Source of the DNA: Acidobacteriota bacterium
Lineage (GTDB): Bacteria; Acidobacteriota; Terriglobia; Bryobacterales; Bryobacteraceae
Assembly: GCA_025354525.1 (NCBI GenBank)
Contig: JANXMS010000174.1
Location: forward strand, 1 to 34,086
DNA length: 34,086 bases
Reading direction: 5' to 3'
This document shows positions 23,853 through 30,301 of the stretch, piece by piece. Below the pieces are notes generated by a model. It did not search any database. It had not been told where the DNA came from and worked only from the letters and a program-made list of their open reading frames with translations. Positions within the stretch are counted from its first letter, which is position 1. Every line of letters starts with the position of its first letter. The translations under genes were made by a program, and so were the position numbers.

Positions 23853-24494
23853 TTACCGAGGCGGGGAGAGCGAGGCCGAAGAAAGTTTTTTTCGCCTGTG
23901 CCAGGCCCCAATTGCCCAGTACCCTACACGGTACGTCAGTAGTGCTCCCACGCCGATTCCCCAGTAGATCGGTTCCCATAGAGCCGCCTTTCCCTGCCAG
24001 AAAAAGTGGACTACTCCCGCAATTGCCGCAAGATAGACGAATCGGTGCACCTGTTGCCATCTTCGGCCACCCAGACGTTTGATGGCCGCCCGGGACGACG
24101 TAGCGGCGAGGGGTACCATGAGTCCTAAACCGATTAGCCCTGCTATAAAGAAACGCCGCGTTGTAACATCCTCCCAGAGGATCTCTTGGTTGAACTGCGC
24201 GTCGATCGCATAGTAATGCAATGCGTGTAAGCAACCGTAGAAAAACGCAAATAGGCCAATCATTCTTCGAAAGCGAATGAGCCCGCTCTGACCGGGCAGA
24301 CGTCGTAGCGGAGTGACACACAGGACTCCGACCAGAAACCGCAGCGTCCAATCACCGGTGAAGCGAGCCACTGTCTCAATTCGATTGATTCCCAGTTGGT
24401 TGTGCTCCCAGCGCCAGGCCAGCCCCAGTAGCGGCAACAGGCAGAGAGCGAACAACATTCCCTTAGCCCAACGATGATTCCAGATCTTATTCAC
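23853..24494 (-). CDS. msrQ: MsrQ-like heme-binding membrane subunit
   Basis: A 213-residue protein with six predicted helices of the ferric reductase-like/YedZ family. Likely heme-ligand histidines lie in CLHALHYY, WQQVHRFVYL and GVVHFFW; LRFLVGVLCVTPLRRL and RRMIGLFAFFYG are typical. MsrQ passes electrons from the quinone pool to the periplasmic molybdoenzyme MsrP, which repairs oxidised methionines. No msrP is found beside it in this window, so the partner must be elsewhere or another acceptor is used. GTG 24494 is chosen because GAGGAG lies six bases before it; ATG 24458 would remove the short cytoplasmic tail. It diverges from the PEP-CTERM gene with 48 bases between starts. Confidence 0.9.
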   Translation of the reverse strand: MNKIWNHRWAKGMLFALCLLPLLGLAWRWEHNQLGINRIETVARFTGDWTLRFLVGVLCVTPLRRLPGQSGLIRFRRMIGLFAFFYGCLHALHYYAIDAQFNQEILWEDVTTRRFFIAGLIGLGLMVPLAATSSRAAIKRLGGRRWQQVHRFVYLAAIAGVVHFFWQGKAALWEPIYWGIGVGALLTYRVGYWAIGAWHRRKKLSSASLSPPR

Positions 24495-24500
24495 ACTTCG

Positions 24501-24506
24501 CTCCTC
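24501..24506 (-). promoter_or_regulatory. ribosome binding site deciding the msrQ start
   Basis: GAGGAG on the minus strand, six bases before GTG 24494. It is one of the strongest Shine-Dalgarno matches in the window and supports this non-ATG start. Confidence 0.6.
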
Positions 24507-24542
24507 GCAGCCGACAAGAACATTCGAGATTCGTTTTTCAAT

Positions 24543-25712
24543 ATGCCTGCGCGACTTCCCATTCTTATTCTCCTGCTAGTCTTGCTGAGCGCTTCTTGTC
24601 AGCGGAAGGCGGGCGAGAGTGGGACGCCATCGAATCCGATTGTGCCGACTGCGACCGTCGCCCCAGGCAAAGTGCCCCCCGGAAGCCGGCCCGTCCACCC
24701 CTACTCGATTGTATCGGGTGGCGTTTCCACTCCGGAAGAGATGGCCACCGCCGTCAAAAGCGACAAAGTGGTTCGCGAGCACTATTTGGGCTTACTTCCC
24801 GCCAACTTTAAGGGAGAAAAACTGCAAGCGGACCGCCAAGGCTACGTATCCTACCGCATCCGGGATAAGGTTTTCTGGACCAAGCGAATGATGACATTAA
24901 AGCAGGGCGAAGTCGTCTTGACCGACGGAGCGACCATGATTCGCGGCCGCTGCGGGAATCGAGTTTCCGCGATCCCGATGGAGCCGGTCGCCGCCAAAGG
25001 GGAAGAGCCCGAGGAGGTCGTCCTTGACTCGTTTCAGGACGAGAGACTCCTTGCCGGCATTCCACCGGTACCGGAGGCAAGCCCAGTTGGCGGTACGCTG
25101 ACGTTCACACGCTACCCACAAGTTTCCGGTGCCGATTCGCTGCTGGTTTCCCCTGGTTCGCCGAACGGGCTCATCGTGAACCCGGCCACCATACCTCCAA
25201 TAAGCGTCGTTCTTGGCCCTTCCGGTGGCGGCGCATCCGGCGGGGGCGGAATCATCACCGGCCCCCCCAACACAGTCATAAGCCCACCAACTCCACAATG
25301 GCCCTTCCCAACAGTGCCCCCGCCGCCCGATCTAATCGTCTACCTACCGCCGGCGATTATCTCCGTTCTGCCGCCCACCGGCCCGTACGGACCACCGAAT
25401 ACCTATTCCCCAGTGTGGCCAATCCTGCCCTCAACAGGCGTCGTCGTGCCTCCCACTTCGACTCCATCACCATTCCCGCAGCACCCCACGCTACCCCCGG
25501 CCTCCCCTCCGCTGGCACCGCCTGAAACGCCGGTCGGACCTCCAATTAGCGTCCCTTCGGGTTTCTCCTTGCCGCCCCCGCTCCGTCTGCCTTCTTCGGT
25601 GCTGGATCCGCCGCCGCCGGAAGATACGTCCGTCCCTGAACCAATTACGTTCTTTCTGGTCGGCGGGGCCTTGGCCGCCTACGGTGCGTCCCGTTACTTC
25701 GCCAAACGCTAA
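24543..25712 (+). CDS. proline-rich exported protein with lipobox-like signal and PEP-CTERM tail
   Basis: A 389-residue protein without a recognised enzymatic domain. The start ATG 24543 gives the signal MPARLPILILLLVLLSASC, with a lipobox-like end at C19; a start 23 codons earlier (24474) would put a polar stretch before it and overlap msrQ. Residues 40-200 form a folded-looking region (EEMATAVKSDKVVREHYLGL, YVSYRIRDKVFWTKRMMTLK, RGRCGNR). From about 220 to 360 the chain is extremely rich in Pro, Gly, Ser and Thr, with a GGGASGGGG stretch. The last 27 residues are SVPEPITFFLVGG, a short hydrophobic helix and RYFAKR, matching the PEP-CTERM sorting signal (Pro365-Glu366-Pro367) recognised by an exosortase. 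Such proteins are sorted to the envelope or exopolysaccharide matrix. No exosortase is in this window. The stop overlaps the convergent Gfo/Idh/MocA stop (CTAA). Confidence 0.82.
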   Translation: MPARLPILILLLVLLSASCQRKAGESGTPSNPIVPTATVAPGKVPPGSRPVHPYSIVSGGVSTPEEMATAVKSDKVVREHYLGLLPANFKGEKLQADRQGYVSYRIRDKVFWTKRMMTLKQGEVVLTDGATMIRGRCGNRVSAIPMEPVAAKGEEPEEVVLDSFQDERLLAGIPPVPEASPVGGTLTFTRYPQVSGADSLLVSPGSPNGLIVNPATIPPISVVLGPSGGGASGGGGIITGPPNTVISPPTPQWPFPTVPPPPDLIVYLPPAIISVLPPTGPYGPPNTYSPVWPILPSTGVVVPPTSTPSPFPQHPTLPPASPPLAPPETPVGPPISVPSGFSLPPPLRLPSSVLDPPPPEDTSVPEPITFFLVGGALAAYGASRYFAKR

Positions 25713-27001
25713 ACCTGCGCCGGAACCACGTACGGCTTCCGATACTCCCGCGTCAGCATCCGGTTGGCCTCGGCGTCGCCCACATACCGCATCGTCTTTG
25801 CGTCAAACGTCAGCTTCCGCCCCACCCGGTAGCTCGTGTTTGCCATATGACACATGGCTGCCGACATCGCGCCCTGCTCGATCTCGGCCGACAGATTCTC
25901 TCGCTGCCGCGTCTTCACCGCCTGTAGAAAGTTATCCATATGCGGTGCCGAATCCCACGCCTTCGCCTCCCGAAACTTTTCGTCCATCACCTTTTCGTGC
26001 TTGTCTCCCCGATACACCTGAAAGCCGCCGACATCGACCGCCATATATCCTTCGCTGCCGAAAAACAGGTTCCCAATCGTATGCCCATCCCGTAGCGGCA
26101 GCCCCCCTTCTTCCCCAGTAATTAGCCCTCTCACTTCGAATTGAATCTGCACGTCGCCATAGTCAAACGTCGCGCTTTGCGTATTTGGCGTCTCTTGATC
26201 ATCGTCGTAGACGAACTTCCCGCCCGTCGAAACCACCGACTTCGGCAACTCGTTCTTGCCCAATCCCCAACGCGCAATGTCCATCTCGTGCACGCCTTGA
26301 TTCCCGATATCGCCGTTCCCGGTATCCCAAAACCAGTGCCAGTTATAAGCGAACCGCAGCTCATTGAACGGCCGTAGCGGCGCCGGACCTAGAAACTGGT
26401 CCCAGTTCACCCCTGCTGGCACCGCCGTGTCCGGCTTTTTTCCGATCGACGGTCGCCGCTTGTAACAAAGCCCCTTGGCCAAATACAGCTTGCCAATCAC
26501 TCCTTCCCGCAGTAGCTTCATCGCCCGCACTTTGTGCTGAGTCGTCCGCGACTGAGACCCCACCTGCACCATCCGTCCATACTTCCGTGCCGCTGCCACC
26601 ATTTGCTGGCCTTCGTAAATGTTGTGGCTCGCCGGCTTCTCAATATAGACGTCCTTCCCCGCCTGGCAAGCCCAAATCGTGCTCAGTGCGTGCCAATGGT
26701 TGGCAGTCGCAATCGACACCGCATCAATCGTCCGATCCTCGAACATCTGCCGCATGTCGGAATAGACCTTGGGCTTTTTCCCCGTCAGCTTCTCCACCAG
26801 CGCCACGCCCCGCTCCTGCGCGGCCTGATTCACATCGCAAACCGCCATGATGTTCGCGCTCGGCAACGTCGCATAGAACCCGATATGGTCTCTTCCCCGC
26901 CCTCCCAGACCAACCATCGCGAGGCTTACCTTGTCGTTCGCTCCCAGCGCCTTACCCGCCGCAACCAGTCCCGCGCCCGCCAACCATGTTCTGCGTTCCA
27001 T
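25709..27001 (-). CDS. Gfo/Idh/MocA family oxidoreductase, TAT-exported
   Basis: A 430-residue protein. The N-terminus MERRTWLAGAGLVAAGKALG is a TAT-type signal, a pattern common among acidobacterial and planctomycete members. The NAD(P)-binding fold follows with MVGLGGRGRDHIGFY and AVCDVN. SIATANHWHALSTIWACQAG and DVYIEKPASHNIYEG contain the conserved EKP motif, and the C-terminal domain has WHWFWDTGNGDIGNQGVHEMD. The latter His/Asp set is the likely catalytic region. Family members oxidise sugars or polyols or act on glycosides with a bound cofactor; the substrate here is unknown. AGGA lies seven bases upstream of the ATG. It is 21 bases after xseA on the same strand and may share its transcript. 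Its stop overlaps the PEP-CTERM gene by four bases. Confidence 0.94.
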   Translation of the reverse strand: MERRTWLAGAGLVAAGKALGANDKVSLAMVGLGGRGRDHIGFYATLPSANIMAVCDVNQAAQERGVALVEKLTGKKPKVYSDMRQMFEDRTIDAVSIATANHWHALSTIWACQAGKDVYIEKPASHNIYEGQQMVAAARKYGRMVQVGSQSRTTQHKVRAMKLLREGVIGKLYLAKGLCYKRRPSIGKKPDTAVPAGVNWDQFLGPAPLRPFNELRFAYNWHWFWDTGNGDIGNQGVHEMDIARWGLGKNELPKSVVSTGGKFVYDDDQETPNTQSATFDYGDVQIQFEVRGLITGEEGGLPLRDGHTIGNLFFGSEGYMAVDVGGFQVYRGDKHEKVMDEKFREAKAWDSAPHMDNFLQAVKTRQRENLSAEIEQGAMSAAMCHMANTSYRVGRKLTFDAKTMRYVGDAEANRMLTREYRKPYVVPAQV

Positions 27002-27022
27002 GGCCCCATCCTATCCCATCCG

Positions 27023-28360
27023 TCATTCATGGCCCATCACCTTGATGGCCAGCTCTCCCTTGCCCAAACGAACCTTCAGCCCCTCGCCCGGCATCGCGTC
27101 CGCCGCCTCGCGCACCACCTGCCCGTTGTAGCGCATCACAACGGCATACCCCCGCTCCAATATCTTCAACGGGCTCAACTGCTCAAGCGTCGCCCGACCC
27201 ACATCCAATCGCCGCTCCGCCCCTGCCAACCGCCGTTCCATCAACTCCGCCCCGCGCCGTTCGGCCCGCTCGAGCCGTCTTCGAATAGCCGCCATTCGCA
27301 GCCGCAAGTCCAACCGCCGCAGCCGGACGTCCAACTCCGTCCAATCCTCCCGCGCCTCCCCCACCAACCCCCGACCCAATCCACGCAACGCAAAATCGGC
27401 ATCATCCACCCGCTGCTGAGCCCGGTTAATCTTCCGCGCAATCGAAGCCTGCACGCCTTCCACCCCAACTGCGCTCCACCGCCGCGCCGCCAACGAAATC
27501 AGATACCGCAACGCCTGCGTCAGCTTCCATTGCGCGTTGTCGATTTGGTCCATCATCGCTTCGCGGCTCGCCGTCAAAATCTCTGCCGCGGCCGAAGGGG
27601 TCGGTGCCCGCAAGTCGGCGACGAAATCAGCAATTGTAAAATCGGTCTCGTGCCCGATTGCGGAAATCACTGGCACCGAGCACTCGAAAATCGCCCGCGC
27701 CACGGACTCTTCGTTAAACGTCCACAAGTCCTCCAGCGATCCCCCGCCCCGCGCCACTACCACCACTTCCGCCCAACCGCTGGCCGAAAAATAGCGAACC
27801 CCTTCCACCACCTGCTCCGCAGACCCCGCTCCCTGCACCTGCGCCGGCCACAGTTGCACATGCAATCCCGGACACCGCCGCTCGATCACCGTCAAAAAAT
27901 CTCGAATCACCGCCCCCGTCGCCGAGGTCACAATCCCAATCCGCTGCGGCAGTTTCGGCAGCGCCCGCTTCCTCGCCGTCGCAAACAGACCCTCGGCTTC
28001 CAGGCGCTTTTTTAACTGTTCAAACGCCAGTTGCAAAGCCCCCTGCCCCATCGGCTCAATCGTTTCTACGATCAGTTGGTACTCGCCCCGCGGCTCATAA
28101 ACCTCCACCCGGCCCCGCGCTAAAACCGCCAAGCCGTCGTTCGGTTTGAACCGCAGCAATCGATAGCTTCCCTTCCAACAAGCGCACTTAATCTGCGCCC
28201 CGCCATCCTTCAACGTGAAGTAAGCGTGGCCGCTCGTAGCGACCTTTAAGCCCGAAACTTCCCCGCTCACCCAAATGTTTGTAAACTCGGTGGACAGGAT
28301 CCCCGCAATCTCACCCGTCAGTTCGCTCACCGTGTACTGTCGCCGCGGCGCTAATTCCAT
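27023..28360 (-). CDS. xseA: exodeoxyribonuclease VII large subunit
   Basis: A 445-residue protein. The N-terminal OB-fold (about 5-105) has [29 protein letters not shown] and GHAYFTLKD. The catalytic part has [68 protein letters not shown] and [10 protein letters not shown], all hallmark blocks of XseA. A long Arg-rich coiled coil (about 275-390) and [13 protein letters not shown] close the protein. With XseB it forms ExoVII, which degrades single-stranded DNA in repair. The small subunit gene xseB is not beside it; the next gene downstream encodes a Gfo/Idh/MocA protein, so xseB must lie elsewhere. The gene is divergent from glnA with 28 bases between starts. Confidence 0.97.
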   Translation of the reverse strand: MELAPRRQYTVSELTGEIAGILSTEFTNIWVSGEVSGLKVATSGHAYFTLKDGGAQIKCACWKGSYRLLRFKPNDGLAVLARGRVEVYEPRGEYQLIVETIEPMGQGALQLAFEQLKKRLEAEGLFATARKRALPKLPQRIGIVTSATGAVIRDFLTVIERRCPGLHVQLWPAQVQGAGSAEQVVEGVRYFSASGWAEVVVVARGGGSLEDLWTFNEESVARAIFECSVPVISAIGHETDFTIADFVADLRAPTPSAAAEILTASREAMMDQIDNAQWKLTQALRYLISLAARRWSAVGVEGVQASIARKINRAQQRVDDADFALRGLGRGLVGEAREDWTELDVRLRRLDLRLRMAAIRRRLERAERRGAELMERRLAGAERRLDVGRATLEQLSPLKILERGYAVVMRYNGQVVREAADAMPGEGLKVRLGKGELAIKVMGHE

Positions 28361-28388
28361 CCCCCGATTCTCTCACCCCGGAGCTTCC

Positions 28389-29798
28389 ATGAGTCCCAAA
28401 GACGTTCTCGCGTTCGCCCAGGAACGTGGTGCCAAGCAGCTCGACATGCGCTTCACCGATATTCCCGGCCTTCAGCATCACATTTCGTATCCCATCGGCA
28501 TGCTTACCGAGGACGCTTTCGAAGATGGCTTCGGCATCGACGGCTCCTCCATCCGGGGCTGGGCCGCCATCAACGAATCGGACATGATCCTCATCCCCGA
28601 TCCATCCACCATCATGATGGACCCCTTTTACGAGACCCCCACCCTCGTCATGACCGGCATGGTGAAAGACCCCATCACCCGTCAGTCCTACGAGCGGGAC
28701 CCTCGCCACATCGCCCAAAAGGCCGAAGCGTACCTCCGTTCCACCGGCATCGCCGACACCTGTTTCGTCGGCGCCGAAGCCGAGTTCTTCGTTTTTGATA
28801 ACATCCGCTTCGACTGCACACCTAACTCCGGCTACTACTACATCGACGCCGAAGAAGGGCGCTGGAACACCGGCCGCGAATCCAACAACCTCGGCTATCG
28901 GCCACGCTACAAAGAGGGCTACTTCCCCGTCCCGCCCACCGACCACTACCAGGACCTACGCGCCGAAATGGTCGAGGTCATGGAATCCTGTGGCCTCGTC
29001 ATCGAGTGCCACCACCATGAAGTAGCCTCCGGCGGCCAATGCGAAATCGACCAGCGCTACGACACCCTCATCAAGTCCGCCGACAACATGATGACGTACA
29101 AGTACGTTGTCCGCAACGTTGCTCATCAGTACGGTAAAACCGTTACGTTTATGCCGAAACCCATCTACGGCGATGCCGGTTCCGGCATGCACTGCCACCA
29201 GTCTTTGTGGAAGGATGGAAAGCCGCTGTTCGCAGGCGACGGCTACGCCGGCCTCAGCCAATTGGCTCTCTGGTACACCGGCGGCCTGCTCAAACACGCC
29301 CGTGCGCTGTCCGCGATCATCGCCCCGACGACGAACTCTTATAAGCGCCTCGTCCCCGGCTATGAAGCTCCCGTCAACCTCGCTTATAGCCGCCGCAACC
29401 GCTCCGCTGCGTGCCGCATCCCCATGTATTCGGCCAGCCCAAAATCGAAGCGCGTCGAATTTCGCCCCCCGGACCCCGCCTGTAATCCATATCTCGCCTT
29501 CGCGGCCATGATGATGGCCGGCCTTGATGGCATCCTTCACAAAATTTCGCCCGGCGAACCTCTCGACAAAGATATCTACGACCTCTCGCCCGAAGAGATG
29601 AAGTCCGTCGCTTCCATGCCGGCTTCGCTCGAAGAGGCGCTCAACTGTTTGGAAGACGATCACAACTTCCTCCTCAAGGGTGACGTGTTCACCGAAGAAC
29701 TCATTGAGACGTATATTTCTTACAAGCGGCACCACGAAGCCGACGCGGTTCGCCTCCGGCCCCACCCCTACGAATTCGCGCTCTACTACGACATCTAA
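28389..29798 (+). CDS. glnA: type I glutamine synthetase
   Basis: A 469-residue glutamine synthetase, the normal GSI-beta length. The beta-grasp domain has DIPGLQHH and [12 protein letters not shown] (48-58). Metal and substrate sites are in [11 protein letters not shown] (E130, E132), [14 protein letters not shown] (E211), [10 protein letters not shown] (H268) and [17 protein letters not shown] (313-329). [11 protein letters not shown] and [15 protein letters not shown] also match. Tyr397 sits in [11 protein letters not shown] exactly at the adenylylation position of the enteric enzyme, and glnE lies two genes downstream, so covalent control is likely. The start ATG 28389 has GGAG five bases upstream; a longer frame to 28275 would invade xseA. 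The enzyme makes glutamine from glutamate, ammonia and ATP, forming dodecamers in the cytosol. With only 28 bases to xseA, its promoter must overlap the xseA 5' end; I found no clear sigma54 site. Confidence 0.98.
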   Translation: MSPKDVLAFAQERGAKQLDMRFTDIPGLQHHISYPIGMLTEDAFEDGFGIDGSSIRGWAAINESDMILIPDPSTIMMDPFYETPTLVMTGMVKDPITRQSYERDPRHIAQKAEAYLRSTGIADTCFVGAEAEFFVFDNIRFDCTPNSGYYYIDAEEGRWNTGRESNNLGYRPRYKEGYFPVPPTDHYQDLRAEMVEVMESCGLVIECHHHEVASGGQCEIDQRYDTLIKSADNMMTYKYVVRNVAHQYGKTVTFMPKPIYGDAGSGMHCHQSLWKDGKPLFAGDGYAGLSQLALWYTGGLLKHARALSAIIAPTTNSYKRLVPGYEAPVNLAYSRRNRSAACRIPMYSASPKSKRVEFRPPDPACNPYLAFAAMMMAGLDGILHKISPGEPLDKDIYDLSPEEMKSVASMPASLEEALNCLEDDHNFLLKGDVFTEELIETYISYKRHHEADAVRLRPHPYEFALYYDI

Positions 29799-29809
29799 AC
29801 TAGTATTTG

Positions 29810-30301
29810 GTGCCCACTGTCCTCCAACTCGCCATCTCCCGGGGCGGCGTCCCGAAGCTTCCGATACTCGAAGCGCATGTGACGCCCCTCGGCATCGCCG
29901 GCGACGTGCAGAAAAATCGCAAGTACCACGGCGGGCCGAACCAGGCCCTCCTCCTCATCACCGCCGAAGGCCTCGATGAGCTGAAAGCCGCCGGCTTCCC
30001 CGTTTACCCCGGCGCGCTGGGCGAAAACGTTACCACCGTCGGCCTCGACCGCCGCAGCTTGCGCCTGGGCCAACGCTATCGCCTCGGCGAGGTCGAAATC
30101 GAATTGACGAAAATGCGGGAACCGTGCCGCACGCTCCATCCCTACGGGGCCGCCATCGGCAAATCAGTCTATGACGCCGACGTCAAGGCCGGTCGGCCGA
30201 CCTCCCCTCGTTGGGGCCTCGCCGGCTTCTACGTCAAGATCATTCGGACCGGCGTCATCCGGCCCGGTGATCCCATCACTTTACTTTCGGATTCATATTG
30301 A
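29810..30301 (+). CDS. MOSC domain protein
   Basis: A 163-residue stand-alone MOSC domain. LQLAISRGGVPKLPI, GIAGDVQKNRKYHGGPNQAL, EGLDELKAAGFPVYPGALGENVT split across 54-76, LRLGQRYRLGEVEIELTKMR and EPCRTL are family blocks; the cysteine of EPCRTL (the conserved MOSC Cys) is present. MOSC domains take sulfur or molybdenum-cofactor-related cargo in MoCo sulfurases and YiiM-like proteins; a YiiM-type N-hydroxylated base detoxification role is one option, but not shown. GTG 29810 is chosen over the TTG one codon upstream. It starts 11 bases after glnA and its stop overlaps the glnE start by four bases (TTGA, 30298-30301), so all three appear co-transcribed. A link to nitrogen metabolism is suggested only by position. 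Confidence 0.88.
   Translation: MPTVLQLAISRGGVPKLPILEAHVTPLGIAGDVQKNRKYHGGPNQALLLITAEGLDELKAAGFPVYPGALGENVTTVGLDRRSLRLGQRYRLGEVEIELTKMREPCRTLHPYGAAIGKSVYDADVKAGRPTSPRWGLAGFYVKIIRTGVIRPGDPITLLSDSY

Noticed and set aside
16000-25000. Possible dif site at the skew switch
   Set aside because: I read the gaps between genes here and saw no 28-base element with XerC/XerD half-sites; a computed search is needed to exclude one inside genes.
26534-28015. 493-codon + strand frame rich in Arg, Pro, His
   Set aside because: It runs across two well-defined minus-strand genes (Gfo/Idh/MocA and xseA) and shows no family motif.
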